A stretch of DNA of 64,000 nt from Enteropsectra breve (GCA_024243835.1 JALPMN010000645.1:1-64000); one strand, 5' to 3'. Positions 30,603 through 42,253 are shown, counted from the stretch's first letter. A program made the numbers and translations. The notes: generated by a model from the letters alone, not told the origin.

Positions 30603-31992
30603 GTGGGTACGGTGTATGACAATTTTGAATCTAAACAAAATTTGGACATTGTATGAACCGTTCAAAGAATTGGCACTCGTGTATTCAAATACACGATCAT
30701 GCACTCAGTCTTCTTTCACCTTGCAGTATGTTTTGCCAATAGCTGCATCGATTGCCCTTTTTGTTATAAATGATTAAAAAGAGCTATGGGCTCGCATAGC
30801 AGCTCCAAAAGAGTTGTTTTAAACTGGTTACAGTAATATAACCAAGTAATTATTTGAATAAAATACCAGGCCGGTTATTTTTGATTAAACAAGCAGGAAT
30901 GAAACAAATAAAATATACATTGCTCCCAACACGAATAGCAAAATTGTATGTACAGATTACTCTTTATCTACACAGCACACATGTGAAATCCCCTTGAAAA
31001 AAATGGAGAAGTTTAAGGGTTTTATCAATGCAGGCTCTCACCATTTTTTGCATTTGTATCATAAACCCTAAATAGAGTGCAGTGCCTAAATGAGCTGATT
31101 AATAAAAGAGTGAGTATGGTAGTTATGTCGTAGATAATGAAAAGTGAAACGCCACTGATCTAGGGATATTCGACAACGAAATCGGGTTTACACGCTTTAT
31201 ACAAGAATTACGGATAAAACTCTTAAATAATCTTCTGGGACTATACATTGAATGTATAATCAGACATAAGGGTTATGTAATTTTAAGTTTATATAGACAA
31301 AATAAACAATTATACATCCTTTAGTGAATATTTAAAGAAAGTACATTCGTGATGATTTATGACTCCCAAAGTCTCAAATATTAAACAAGCATAGCCACTT
31401 AAAGCTATGTCTTTTATATTAAGGCATGGCGTGACTCAATGTATTTTCTAAAAATATTATCAAAATAATAATGTTTAATAACCAGTGTCTGTGAAGCTAA
31501 AGAAACAAAAGTTAAGATTTTAAAATCGATACCATAAGTCTACAAGATTACCTTTGAAAGCGTATGGCCAGTTTAGAATGAAATAGTGACTAAAAGATTT
31601 TTTAAGCCTGGTTTGGTACTCTTTATTCCTAAAAAGCATGTCAGTTTATCTTCAGCAAAATCGTGGAATCATTTTAGAGCATTTTCGGCGGAAGTAGAAT
31701 CACATTATTGTAGTTCTTAATATGCCTCAAACTATGGTGGCACAACTAATAGTGCTGATCTGCCTGACAAAATCCAGAACGAAAAATCCTGGCAATTCAG
31801 CCTAGTGGGTTTGCTTAAGATGCCATAAAATATTAGTTTGCACAAAATTATATGCTAAAATGCTTTCTGTTGGTTGAGGATCCCTACGCATTTATCGTTC
31901 AGTTCAAGCAATTTGCCCAATTTAACTGTTTGAATTGTTAAAGTGTGCTATCTGACTGTTATGCTCAAGAAGATCTTTGTTTTTTGATCGCA
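30603..31992. other. Long intergenic region, possible relic
   Basis: About 1.4 kb, mostly AT-rich. A plus-strand stretch near 31577-31826 reads as protein-like in one phase with an internal stop (KPGLVLFIPKKHVSLSSAKS, then a stop, then DLPDKIQNEKSWQFS). It may be the remains of a lost gene. No family is recognised. Confidence 0.35.
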
Positions 31993-32883
31993 TTACGTAT
32001 TTTTGGCCTTGCTTTTCTGAAAGAGAAGAACAGAACCTGTTGTTATAGGCACATTAGGCTCAATCACCAAGATACTTGCAGGATTGAGACATTTTCCCAT
32101 GTAGTTGGGCGCACTCCAAATAGTAAGACAGAGATTGTTAAAATCCCATTTAAATCCTTCGATAGCTAGTTGGTGTGAACGTATCAAGATTTGAACGTTA
32201 TTTTTAATCAAAAACTGTTTGAGAATATCCTCTCCAAACAGGAATCCCTTGCCCCTTGGATTTGGAGCCGCTCCGTCCTGGTAGTAGGGATCACTCCACA
32301 TAATGTCGAAGAAAATGCTGTCTTTCCCAAGAGCCTCGAATCTTTGTATCCTTTGCAGTCTTGAAATTGCCGTGCGTGGAGATATCCCGCCATGTACAGC
32401 AAAGTACACGTTATCGATCACGCAGCCAATGCTGAAATAGCTAAAGACCTCGTTTACCTTTTCCCATATCTCCTGGTCACCGTACTTGGCGATTACTTCA
32501 TCGTAGAATCCATAAACGCTGTTTATCATATGGTGCTCATGGTTTCCCCGCAGAAGAACAACATTACTTGGATAGCACACCTTGTACGCCAAAAGAAGAA
32601 GAATGGTTGACAAGGAGCTCTCTCCACGATCGACAAAATCACCTAAAAAAATATACGAATAGATGCCGTCCCCGGGTGGGCCTTTTATCTGCAGCAAGCT
32701 TTGCAGGTCAGAGAACTGCCCGTGTATGTCTCCCACAATGATGGCCGGTGATATTTTATATATGATGTTTGGCTCGCACAGCAAAAGATCTATGACTTCT
32801 TCGCATACCATGAATATTTCTTCTTTGGTAAGACTCTCTTCTCTCTGCAGTCTGGATATAAAGCTTGCATATTGCTCACTCAT
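31993..32883 (-). CDS. PP2A/PP4/PP6-type serine/threonine phosphatase catalytic subunit
   Basis: Metallophosphatase of the PPP family, 296 residues. All signatures are present: GDIHGQ, GDFVDRGE, LRGNHE, VHGGISP and the SHQLAIEG metal site. YGFYDEVIAKYG and WSDPYYQDGAAPNPRG place it with the PP2A, PP4 and PP6 group rather than PP1 or calcineurin. The C-terminus ends LLFQKSKAKNT and lacks the YFL tail that is carboxymethylated in PP2A, PP4 and PP6, so regulation by methylation is unlikely. ATG directly follows TTCACCC. Confidence 0.93.
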   Translation of the reverse strand: MSEQYASFISRLQREESLTKEEIFMVCEEVIDLLLCEPNIIYKISPAIIVGDIHGQFSDLQSLLQIKGPPGDGIYSYIFLGDFVDRGESSLSTILLLLAYKVCYPSNVVLLRGNHEHHMINSVYGFYDEVIAKYGDQEIWEKVNEVFSYFSIGCVIDNVYFAVHGGISPRTAISRLQRIQRFEALGKDSIFFDIMWSDPYYQDGAAPNPRGKGFLFGEDILKQFLIKNNVQILIRSHQLAIEGFKWDFNNLCLTIWSAPNYMGKCLNPASILVIEPNVPITTGSVLLFQKSKAKNT

Positions 32884-33819
32884 GGGTGAACAATATAAAC
32901 CAAATGATGAAATAATCAGGCTAGCATCTGAAATAGGAGATGCATCGTGTAATCTCCATGAACACAGAAATAAACGGGCATTGTATGAGCTGGCACTTTT
33001 CAGGATGAAAAAGACAATACTTGGCTGAAAAATAAAGAGAATATGTGTACTTTCATATTAGTAAATCAGAAAGAAATTAAAATCTTCTAGTATATTAAAA
33101 GTAGTTTTATTTTTTAATTAGGGGCATAGTATATTTATTCTGTTCTTGCACGCCATTTTCAATCTGCTAAAGATGTACTTGAAAAATAAAAAGTCCTGGC
33201 GCTATTTTAATGTTTCTAAGTCATTAGAGCTTAAACATAATTGTAATTTAAAGATAAACCCAATCATATACTTGAAAGGGTCAAGAAGTTAAAACCCAAA
33301 GCTATATTAGCATTCAAACTTCATTTATAGTCTGTTTGATACTGTAAAAACACTACTAGCTATTACTATTTTTAATGACCATCTTCTATATAATGCTTAC
33401 TTTTCGGACAGGGCGGGCTATGCATGCTTCACCCCGCAGTGGAATAATTTAATTCTAGAATAGTGCATTGTTTATATGATAAAATGCAATTACTTGAGTA
33501 TTAATGTGTAGGATATACCGTGGTAGCACGATGCCTTTGCTTGTGGACTCAGTCATTGCCGAACAGAGCGTCACAGGCCGTATGGAGAATTGTTGTGCCA
33601 TACGAAATAGCACATTTATAAAAAATGAATATTATAGTCAAAACAATTTTTATGATTTGCATTAATATCGTTAAAAATATCATAAGATAACGCAAGTATT
33701 ATTCATTTTAAACAAATTTACTGTCTTGCAGCCCAATTACCGCGGGAATATTTACACATAGCAGCCGCCACGCATATTACTGTTGGTGTGCACGAGTGCC
33801 TTAGATTATGAACGAAAAA
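32884..33819. other. Intergenic with GC-richer patch
   Basis: AT-rich apart from about 33405-33605. That patch contains a GCGGG...CCCGC pairing and a perfect 7-base stem CGTATGG/CCATACG at 33573-33598. It also holds a 44-codon plus-strand frame (33531-33665, starting MPLLVDSVIAEQSVTGRMEN). I cannot tell whether it is a small RNA gene, a small protein gene or a relic. Confidence 0.35.
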
Positions 33820-34563
33820 TCAAATGCCAACGTCAGTTGCATCTACCAAATCATATAAAAGGTTGACATTTTTCTTGCAAAGAGGGCATGAGTCCTTAAT
33901 ATTAAACCACTCATCGATGCACTCCATGTGGAAATGGTGGTCGCAGGGCAGAAATTTCACACTGTTACCAGGCCTGTAATCATCAAAGCATATTGTGCAT
34001 TTTTTGTTATCGTCAGGAAGATCCGCTTCGGAATTATACTGAATTACCTTCAACTTGGGCCTCACATACGAAACTAAGACGAGCAAAAGCACTATTGCTA
34101 CCAGTGGCGCAATAAATGTAAAAAATCCAAAGCTAATCCAAAACAGCGAAGTGTAGTACAGAAGCTTATTATTTTCTCTGCATGTTTCGCATTCCTGGGT
34201 CCAGTGGAACCCAATGATGTACCAAAATAGCATGATTGCCTCAAGAAAGTTGTTTGCTAGGGTAACATCAGAATTGTCTTCAAAATCAGGAATTCTCGTT
34301 ATTCTGAAAAAGGAACGATTTTTGATAAAGAATGTTGCTATCTTGATGGTGCTCAAGCAGGCGTACACAGAAAGAAAGATCTTCAAAGGCACTTCACAGA
34401 CCTCTTTATGGGTTATTGCGAGAACCACCCCAATAGTGAGTATTTTTGCAGATTTGAAAAGCAGCTCTAGCACAATTAGAAGACGAATGCATGTTATCGC
34501 ATTGATACGATCGACAAAACGCCGTATTTCGCGCTCTGAATTTAACGAGATGCTACTGTTCAT
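33820..34563 (-). CDS. Membrane RING-H2 finger protein (probable E3 ubiquitin ligase)
   Basis: 247 residues with about four transmembrane spans (approximately 25-50, 58-80, 104-120 and 136-167) and a C-terminal RING-H2 domain at 189-230: CTICFDDY, then CDHHFHMECIDEWF, then CPLC. This C3H2C3 spacing is canonical and should bind an E2. The layout of several N-terminal spans with a cytosolic C-terminal RING fits ER or endomembrane ubiquitin ligases. The Ubc7-type E2 in this window is a possible partner, but that is an inference. No CCC precedes the ATG. Confidence 0.85.
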   Translation of the reverse strand: MNSSISLNSEREIRRFVDRINAITCIRLLIVLELLFKSAKILTIGVVLAITHKEVCEVPLKIFLSVYACLSTIKIATFFIKNRSFFRITRIPDFEDNSDVTLANNFLEAIMLFWYIIGFHWTQECETCRENNKLLYYTSLFWISFGFFTFIAPLVAIVLLLVLVSYVRPKLKVIQYNSEADLPDDNKKCTICFDDYRPGNSVKFLPCDHHFHMECIDEWFNIKDSCPLCKKNVNLLYDLVDATDVGI

Positions 34564-35386
34564 TATTAATATGAAACATCTGTAGTAAAATCGCAGAGAA
34601 ACCGCGGACCAATAAGAAATGAATTATTTCGCCTTTTTCAATTCGTCCGTATAGATAGACCACCACTAAAATAACGCTATTTTCTGCCGTTCTGGTATTT
34701 TTAAAACATTTATAATACGCAGTAACCAGTAGGCCACCTCAAATATTATTTAAGGAGACGGCAAAAGCAATTTATTGCTGCAGTAGAGACAATGAAAATT
34801 AAATTGCTAACAGGCATACCTGCTGCCCATTTACATTTCATTTCAAAAAGGAAAAAATAAAGGTTATCTATCGACTATGCTTTTAGGAAAAATATTGCTT
34901 CAGTTTCTTATTAGTAATAATGATAGTATCTTTGTTGAATGAGTATATTGTACTCACTTTTAAACAGCATTTAGGCGTTAGCATGGCCAACACTCTTATA
35001 AATTAAGATTTGATATACCTGTATTAAGAATGGCTTATTATTCAGTCTACTATCCTTGTTTGAGCAAAATCTTATGGCGCTTAATAGCATTTCTGTGCCA
35101 TAGCTTCATTGGAAGGCTTTCTAAAAATACCGTAGATTCCGATTGACTTCCTGAATATTTTATTTTTCTTCGTCAATATTCTTAAATATGTTGCTCAAAA
35201 AGAGCTTTTATGATTATTTGGATTTAGTAGCACATCCTTCCGCGAAATGTAATGTTCGTCAAGCAAAAGAATCGAGCTTGGTTGTTTCTTGTCGAAGAAA
35301 TATTTAAAAGGCGTCAAAATTTAATTTTCCGTGTTTCTAAAAGCTTTTGATTGTTATAATATTACTGCATTTTTTATCCAGAGCCG
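34564..35386. other. Intergenic between divergent genes
   Basis: AT-rich. On the minus strand near 35212-35328 an open stretch reads DKKQPSSILLLDEHYISRKD and may be a transposase scrap, but it is too short to assign. No other feature. Confidence 0.4.
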
Positions 35387-36157
35387 ATGTTGAGATGCAT
35401 TCCTTTAAAAAATAAAGCACTTTGCTTGTACCGCACGGACACACACGCTTATATAGGGGATGCAAAGGGCTGTGTGTATCAGCTCGACCCCACTTCTCTT
35501 CTTCCGGTGCTTTTCAAAAACATTCATGCGCCCGTTTCAGCGATTGCTTCCAACAATGATGTGCTATATTTTTCCACATGGACTGGTGAAATACATAATA
35601 GCAAAGGACAGCATAGAAAATTGTGTGCTGATATCATCAAGACAATAGCCATACATAATGGCCAGGTTTTTGCAGCCGCTGGAAAAACTCTGTTCATTAT
35701 GTCTCCTGATCTAGAGGATCTCGTTATAATTGAGTCAGAGTTTAAAATATATTCAATTACGAAAAATGGTGAAGAGATTGAATTTGGCATGAGCTGTGGC
35801 AAAAGGGGCACACTTAGCCTTAACAAGATCATTGTCCAGGAAACAGAGCATGTTTCTAGTATACTCTCGGTGCATAATGATCTTTCAGGATGCAGTGATG
35901 GGAAGGTTTACGCAGGAAGAAAACTCGTTCATCAGGGAAACGGGTGGATAAACAGTATTTTGCACGAAAACCTATTTTCATGCGGGAGCAGTGTTGTTAA
36001 GGATCATCAAATACTGTATGAACACAAAGAGAGAATAACAGGGATTGTAGAACTGAATGACATGATTATAAGTACGGGATTGGATTACTGTTACAAAATT
36101 TACTCGCCAAACAAAGTCATGTTAGAGGATGCTGAATTTAATGAATTGTTTGAGTAA
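35387..36157 (+). CDS. WD40-like beta-propeller protein
   Basis: 256 residues built of short strands repeated about every 35-40 residues, with GDAKGCVYQLDP, STWTGEIHNSKG, DLSGCSDGKVYAG and HKERITGIVELNDMIISTGL. These resemble diverged WD40 blades (H-x...D...xxGxxDxxxxI). Canonical WD dipeptides are absent, so I can only say beta-propeller-like. It is shorter than a full seven-blade protein, suggesting six or fewer blades or partnership with another protein. Function unknown. ATG follows AGAGCCG, a weak start signal. Confidence 0.65.
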   Translation: MLRCIPLKNKALCLYRTDTHAYIGDAKGCVYQLDPTSLLPVLFKNIHAPVSAIASNNDVLYFSTWTGEIHNSKGQHRKLCADIIKTIAIHNGQVFAAAGKTLFIMSPDLEDLVIIESEFKIYSITKNGEEIEFGMSCGKRGTLSLNKIIVQETEHVSSILSVHNDLSGCSDGKVYAGRKLVHQGNGWINSILHENLFSCGSSVVKDHQILYEHKERITGIVELNDMIISTGLDYCYKIYSPNKVMLEDAEFNELFE

Positions 36158-36641
36158 GTTGTTCATTTTATTCAAACTTTCAATATAAAAATTTGTATCA
36201 AATGAATGCGTGGCTCAAGAAAAATATATTGGCATAAGACTTCAATATGTGCCAATCTATCTGGACCTAAGAAAGCCTTCAAAAGTACACCCATTTTTAG
36301 TTAGCTTGCACCGCAGTTTCTTTCGGCAGAGTTTATTGTTAATAACACAATATTAAAGACAAAATCGATTTATTTACTTATCGAAATTAAAGAAAAAGTG
36401 TTCTTGTATTTAAAATTTTATTTACTCAAAGCATCATCGCAGACATCAGATGCTTTATCCCTCTAATCGCAAAGACTAGTATTGCCACCAAAAATAGCCT
36501 GGTTACTACATTTTGTAAATTTTTACTGTATATTTCCATTTACCAAAAATGCGGTATATGTTACATGGGGAGACTGTAGAATGCTTTTTAATATAAGAAT
36601 TTTATTCGTTTGTCCTGACTGGCCATATTATACAGTAGCAC
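36158..36641. other. Intergenic, convergent genes
   Basis: AT-rich, no supported feature. A minus-strand CCCCATG at 36564-36570 is followed at once by a stop. Confidence 0.55.
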
Positions 36642-37277
36642 TCAGCAGCAGCGAGACTTCTTCTCTTTGTTCTTCATCTCTAGCTGTTTTCCCACCAGAT
36701 CCTCGCGCCTAACCTTCGCTTTGCCAAACGAAACTTCCTTTTCTGTCTCTTTATTATAAAGTGTTTTGATGAAGCTATCAAATGCTTGCTGCACATTTGT
36801 CCCTGTCAGTGCTGATGTTTCAAAGAATCCGATTCCCATCGAATGCGCTCTTGCCTGTGCATCGGAGTAAGAAACAGCTCTGTCACTCTCAAGATCATTT
36901 TTGTTGCCGAGCAATATTATAGGTATGTCCGTTTTAGCAGCATCCTTTACAGTGCTCAGCCAAAGACTTAATGAATTATCAAAGCTGTCTTTGCTAGTAA
37001 TATCGTATACAATCACGGCTCCGTGTGAGCCTCGATAATAGGCAGATGTTATCGCGTGATACCTTTCTTGTCCTGCTGTATCCCACAGCTGGACGTTAAC
37101 ACTGTCGTCATTAATTTTGACGAGCTTCGTGCCGAACTCGACACCGATTGTCGGCTTAGAGTCCTTAAGTGGCCTGTCGTTAATAAGCCTTGACAATATA
37201 TTCGTTTTTCCTGTATATGAATCACCGATAAGAACAATCTTGAATAGGTACGTTTTGGATTCCTTAAGGCCCTCCAT
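36642..37277 (-). CDS. Rab GTPase, Rab11/Ypt31-type
   Basis: Small GTPase for late Golgi and recycling-endosome traffic, 211 residues. The P-loop is GDSYTGKT. Switch I reads TIGVEFGTKLVKI, switch II LWDTAGQERYHAITSAYYRG, and the base motifs are GNKNDLE and ETSAL. The tail ends CC for double geranylgeranylation. AITSAYYRGSHGAVIVYDI matches Rab11/Ypt31 best. The P-loop position equivalent to Ras Gly12 is not Gly, which is common in Rabs. In a microsporidian it may serve secretion to the spore wall or plasma membrane, which is an inference. Confidence 0.95.
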   Translation of the reverse strand: MEGLKESKTYLFKIVLIGDSYTGKTNILSRLINDRPLKDSKPTIGVEFGTKLVKINDDSVNVQLWDTAGQERYHAITSAYYRGSHGAVIVYDITSKDSFDNSLSLWLSTVKDAAKTDIPIILLGNKNDLESDRAVSYSDAQARAHSMGIGFFETSALTGTNVQQAFDSFIKTLYNKETEKEVSFGKAKVRREDLVGKQLEMKNKEKKSRCC

Positions 37278-37735
37278 TGTTTACGGAGGATAAACTCATT
37301 CATTAACAAATATCTACAAACAAAGTGCTAAGTTGACAAATATCCGTTTGACTTGTTGTCATTTCTCTTCTTCCGGCCACAAGCATCAGACGCAATCCTC
37401 CAATTTCCAGTTACACCGTAGAATGCTGCACTAGCACTTTAAGCATTTTTCAACATTTCTGAAAGTTAGTTATGTGAAGCCCTATTTTCTGCTGCAATCA
37501 AGAACTTTAATTACGTTATTGAATGTTTGCTACATTCAAGACTGATCACACATAGCTTCCAATATGTGCGGTCGCAGCCCAACATCAAAATGCTAAACTA
37601 GTAACAGCATGAGCCCAAAGCTAAACTCAAAATGCCAAGCCAATGTCCCAAATACTTCAATCGATAAATAAGAAAGCCCTCCCAAGAATGAATTTCAAAA
37701 TACGAAAAAAATAATATATATTTAACCGAATTTAC
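37278..37735. other. Intergenic
   Basis: AT-rich. Upstream of Rab11 and downstream of the uS17 gene. No supported gene. Confidence 0.55.
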
Positions 37736-38215
37736 TTAAAAACCAGCAAACATCTTCACTTCTTTGTCTGACTTTTTGTCAATTGCAATCACAGCAGAGG
37801 ACTTTGTCTTGGACAAAGGTCTTGTGTTGCCACAAACAACGGTATCGCCCACCTGTACTAAACCATTGAAGCATGGTGAGAGATGGGTGTTAATCTTAGT
37901 GTTTCTTCTGGCGTAACGTTTATATTTTTTATCATAAAACAGATAGTTGTTCACCACAACAATTGTCTTATCGGCCTTCATTTTATGCACTACGCCCTTG
38001 AAAATACGCTTTCGGATGATAACCTCTCCTGTAAATGGGCATTTTTTGTCGATATAAGTCGCATCAATGGCTGTCTGTGGAGTGGCGATACCATAGCCAA
38101 TGTCTCTATGAAAACGGGTGCTCTTTTGTTCTTCAGTGGAGGCATATGGATTTAAAGCCACCTGTTTTTGTCTTGGAAATACTTTGTCTTTATTGATTGT
38201 ATGTATCTGAGACAT
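37736..38215 (-). CDS. 40S ribosomal protein uS17 (S11)
   Basis: Small-subunit ribosomal protein, 159 residues. [58 protein letters not shown] and [14 protein letters not shown] follow eukaryotic S11 throughout. The start at 38215 (ATG after TTTACCCAC) gives the usual MSQ-type N-terminus. The longer frame from 38269 would add 18 unrelated residues. Many microsporidian ribosomal genes carry a tiny intron at the start codon, but none is visible here: the reading runs straight from the ATG. Confidence 0.96.
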   Translation of the reverse strand: MSQIHTINKDKVFPRQKQVALNPYASTEEQKSTRFHRDIGYGIATPQTAIDATYIDKKCPFTGEVIIRKRIFKGVVHKMKADKTIVVVNNYLFYDKKYKRYARRNTKINTHLSPCFNGLVQVGDTVVCGNTRPLSKTKSSAVIAIDKKSDKEVKMFAGF

Positions 38216-39682
38216 GTGGGTAAATTTTCTTTCTGTTAAAAATTTTTGTAAAATTTTTAAAGGATACAAATGCTCTTCCTTATGCAGCGAAAAAGCATTC
38301 TACTACATTAGTCACACAAAGGATATGATTTGGTCTTTGATCGAAGAATTTTCCTTGCATTCCTGAAAGACATATGGTTGAAAGAATTATTCATAATATG
38401 CTACTCTAGGCCAATTGTAGCGGTAAAGATGATAGCTTTAAATGTAGTATCATATTTCATAGATGGTCAGACACAGAAATGCTCTTTCTGGGCATTTTAT
38501 TTTGATAGACTAGCTTATACTTATGTAAAAATGTCATTTTTCTGGTATTAGTATAACTTAATAAAGGGTTATTTCTTCTTTTATGGTTAATTTTTTATGC
38601 AAATGTATCTCCTACATCATTATTATGTGGTTCACATGTTCTGGTGATTGCGTCTAGTTAATATAGTATTACATGCTTTAGTATTTTGTAATGCATTTAT
38701 TTATCGCATAATCATCAAAATAAGGATAGCTCTTGCATCATTTTATCATTCATCGCTTGGTATATCTGAATACAAATTCTGTCTTCTTTCGGTGTGATAA
38801 AAGGTATTGTAAAAATATTCGTTTTTAAATAGAATACTGGGCCTAAAAATACACAAAGAAGAATCTTGTATCATTCAAATATGTTTCTAAACAAAGGATA
38901 CAATTTGGCACATATAATGGATGGCATTCTTTCGAGAATTTTTCTAGTTATGCCTCTTTATTGTTTAAGGACATGTACAGTATCTAGCCGCTTCTGCGCT
39001 TTATCTAACTTCACTAAATTTTGGGTTTAATCTACCAGTTTCTTCAAAAAGCTCTGTCTTTACAAAGTCTCATCAATATTGCTTAATTTCAAAACAAAAA
39101 TTATGCTTAAAAAGGCATGGAAATAGAAGAATAAGCAAGAGAGTGTATTTCCGGTGCAATCATCAAATACAGATGACTTAGTTTAAATTAAATAAGGCTT
39201 AATAGCATTCAAATTAATATACTAATCAAACAGAAATATCGGTCAGTAAGAAATGGTCGAATTGTTGCCGATCCACGCACATTCCGCGAGTAATAATACA
39301 AGATCTGCAATATAAATGGTCTTATCCAGCGTCAAGGCTTTATAGAGGGTTCATAAAATGCTCTTAGGTGCATAAGATAATCGTTGAAAATGAGGGGAAA
39401 CGAATAAGTATACAACAGAGACGTGCCTAGGCTAAACTAAAAACTAGCATGACATGTCGTGCTTACGGAATTTTGTAAATAAGTTACGCCGTTTGTTTCG
39501 CATATTCAAATTAGCGCGCACATATAAAACACAGGATATGTACTTTGAACTGCTAGTTATATACTCATCCATACTACATTTGTTTGATGGCAATAGTAAT
39601 GTGCAAATATACATACGACGAAGCTATGCTCGTTACATGAATCACGGGCAAATACAAAAATTTACAAATTTTGTATCTGCCC
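38216..39682. other. Long intergenic region, divergent genes
   Basis: About 1.5 kb, AT-rich. A 98-codon plus-strand frame starts at 39454 and overlaps the Pus7 start in another phase. It has no start signal, and I take it as chance or relic. No RNA gene seen. Confidence 0.5.
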
Positions 39683-41017
39683 ATGGAACACGAATTTGGA
39701 ATAAGCCGTTTCTACGCCAATCAAGAAAAAAAATTGGATTGCACACTTAAAGAGTGCATTGAAGATTTTGTAGTCCAAGAATTAACGGAGAATGGCGTTT
39801 GCGGCTACAAGCCGATCATAGACATTTCCAAATACAAGAAATCCAAGAACGCATACAACAATATTCCTGAGATGGTGCCTAAGCCTGAGAGAAAGGCGAT
39901 TTATGATACGCTTGCGTATTTTCCGCTGCGAAAGTTATCGATAAAAAATGGAAAATTTACGGTAGAGGAGTGCAACGAGGATATTTATGTATGCACGATG
40001 ATTAAGTACAATATCAACACAACGGATGCAGTAAGAATAATTGCAAGCAGACTCGGGATTCCTGCAGACCAGATCCAGTTTGCTGGGAACAAAGATAAAC
40101 GAGGCGTGACGTTTCAAGAAATAAGCATCAAGTGCTCGTTTCAAAGCCTGTATAGCTATAGTCTTGCCTTAAATGCCAATAGTATCTGCAAAATAGAGGC
40201 ATTCGGATACAATGATAATTTTGAAGAGCAAAACAGGGCGGCCCATGCGGAAATAAGCAAAGAAATCGATATTCTAGACATGGATGCAGCGGCAGACCGC
40301 TTGCTCTTGGTTGATATTCGAAAGGGCCATTCTATAAAGCTAGGCGATAATCGTGGCAATCAGTTTACCATCAAAATAAGAGGATCTAACATTAGCTTTA
40401 TAGAACCAAAATACTTTCTCAATTACTACGGGCCACAGAGATTTGGAAGCTACAAAAATAATCATACTATTGGGCAACTGATTCTTGAAAAGCAATACGA
40501 TACGGCACTGGAGCATATTATGAAATGCAGCTATTTCCAAAAACCAAACGAACCGAAAGAAGTCGAAGAAAATGTGAAAAAGTATTCGATGGTGCAAAAT
40601 TATATATTGAAAATGCAGAAGAAAGGCGCAAGCTCAAAACATATCGTTTATAGCATTGACAGACTAACAAGGATGATGTATATGCACGCATGGCAGAGTT
40701 ATAACTTCAACAAGACCCTGTCAGACTATTGTACGGGCAATTCTGATGCTAAAGTATATACAAGAGAAGGAGATGATACTTACATTTTGGCTGATGAGAA
40801 AATCCCGATTGAGCATGCATATTTAGAACTCACAAAGCACAATGACAAGTTTCTCAAAGGTGGATACCGCAAGGTAGTTGAAGAGCTCAGCGGATTCTCG
40901 AGCAAGATTGTGGATGAAGGTGTCGTTTTTTGTTTCACACTGCCTAAGTCTGCATATGCGACCATTGCGTTAAGAGAAATACTGGGAAATTTGGTGGAAA
41001 CCAAAGACTATGATTAG
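39683..41017 (+). CDS. tRNA/RNA pseudouridine synthase Pus7 (TruD family)
   Basis: Makes pseudouridine in tRNA (position 13 or 35) and other RNAs, 444 residues. The catalytic core FAGNKDKRGVTFQ holds the active Asp. LGDNRGNQFTIKIRG, FLNYYGPQRFGS and the C-terminal DEGVVFCFTLPKSAYATIALRE match TruD/Pus7. The N-terminal FVVQELTENG also fits the family. It is shorter than yeast Pus7 (676). ATG directly follows ATCTGCCC; the frame extends upstream only to a TTG. Confidence 0.95.
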   Translation: MEHEFGISRFYANQEKKLDCTLKECIEDFVVQELTENGVCGYKPIIDISKYKKSKNAYNNIPEMVPKPERKAIYDTLAYFPLRKLSIKNGKFTVEECNEDIYVCTMIKYNINTTDAVRIIASRLGIPADQIQFAGNKDKRGVTFQEISIKCSFQSLYSYSLALNANSICKIEAFGYNDNFEEQNRAAHAEISKEIDILDMDAAADRLLLVDIRKGHSIKLGDNRGNQFTIKIRGSNISFIEPKYFLNYYGPQRFGSYKNNHTIGQLILEKQYDTALEHIMKCSYFQKPNEPKEVEENVKKYSMVQNYILKMQKKGASSKHIVYSIDRLTRMMYMHAWQSYNFNKTLSDYCTGNSDAKVYTREGDDTYILADEKIPIEHAYLELTKHNDKFLKGGYRKVVEELSGFSSKIVDEGVVFCFTLPKSAYATIALREILGNLVETKDYD

Positions 41018-41521
41018 TAGAGCGGGCTATATAAAAAGGCGAGATGTTAAGTGAATGCACTCGAAAAAGTATTCGGTTCACTTAATTTTTGAATAAATAG
41101 CGTTCCTCACCTTAAGGGCCCATTTCCTTTAATATGTGCAGTTTTTACGATATCTATTTTTTCTTTCTTTAATAACAGATTAATGTTTTAGCTGAGCAAA
41201 TGTGTTGGCCTTACAAGCACAATCCGCATTTTCAGTATGAGACACCAAACAGTTGATTATTTTTGAGCATTTGGGCGAGCTTTCAAAAATGAACTTTGAA
41301 ACCGAGCACAACGCTGTTATGCTGTTATTAATATTATTCTGTTTTTGTAAGCGTTGAAAGTAATACTGGCTATTCAAGCTGTGCCACAATCATAAAATAG
41401 AATAAATGAATCATTAATAAATAGATGATACAACGGTTTTATCTATGGCATCTAGCAACTTATTTCCCACGTGCGTTGCGTAATAATCATGAGCTTTTCC
41501 CCTATGTTATGCCTTAAATAG
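41018..41521. other. Intergenic
   Basis: AT-rich sequence past Pus7. No supported gene. Confidence 0.5.
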
Positions 41522-41671
41522 TACCCCCTGCCGTCAACAGCACTATACGGTATTTTATATAAATGCATTGAACAGAAGGGCACAAAGACTCTTTATATTG
41601 ATTATATTCCAGGACGCTATGCAGGCCAACACATTCATTCAGAAACGTGGTCTTCCACCTGCTCATTTTAA
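41522..41671 (+). pseudogene. Transposase relic, ISXO2/Merlin-like
   Basis: A 49-codon stretch with no start codon reads IEQKGTKTLYIDYIPGRYAG then QHIHSETWSS. It resembles the segment of ISXO2/IS1016/Merlin transposases where a ...ipxR.a......GS.IhSDxW.aY pattern surrounds the second catalytic Asp. Here that Asp is Glu and part of the spacer is missing, so it is a dead fragment. Merlin elements are known from microsporidia. The match is short and the call is tentative. Confidence 0.35.
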
Positions 41672-42253
41672 CGTTGTTTTATCAGCGTTATCATCAATAA
41701 AAAAATAGTAGTTTTGAGAGCAACAACAATACATTGATACTTTTTATTATAACATGCCAATGTTTTTTTCGACGAGTTTATTGCAGCAAGGATACATACT
41801 AGGCCCTGCTTGCAAATGAGCATGTGTCTTTCACAAGCCACAATCTTTGGCGTACACTTGATTTAAAGAAAGAGAATGTAGACATGATTTTTATTAACGA
41901 ACATTGTTACTAGCTAAATTATTTATGGCATGGTTAACAAACTATAGATTGGCTAACAAGCATATTTTTTGTAAAAATACAAGACAGGACACATTATACG
42001 GATGAATTTGCTTCATATCCATAGAATAAATGGTGCTTATGTAAAACAAAATTATTCGTTTGTATTTTCAGTAATTTATTTATGTTATGATTCTATTCTT
42101 CTGCAAACTTTAAAAATTTTGGATTGATAAATTTCCTTTTATGCTCAATTTCAGTTATTAGGACGCGAAATGATTTAAACAAAACTGACAAATGATTTGG
42201 AAACAACAGTGCATCCAGTGGTTAAGACCAAAAATAAAAATACTCTCGTTGGC
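41672..42253. other. Intergenic
   Basis: AT-rich, no supported feature. The next gene's frame extends up to a TTG at 42197. Confidence 0.5.

Noticed and set aside
39454..39750. 98-codon plus-strand frame overlapping the Pus7 start
   Set aside because: It overlaps a certain gene in another phase, has no start signal and no recognisable motif.
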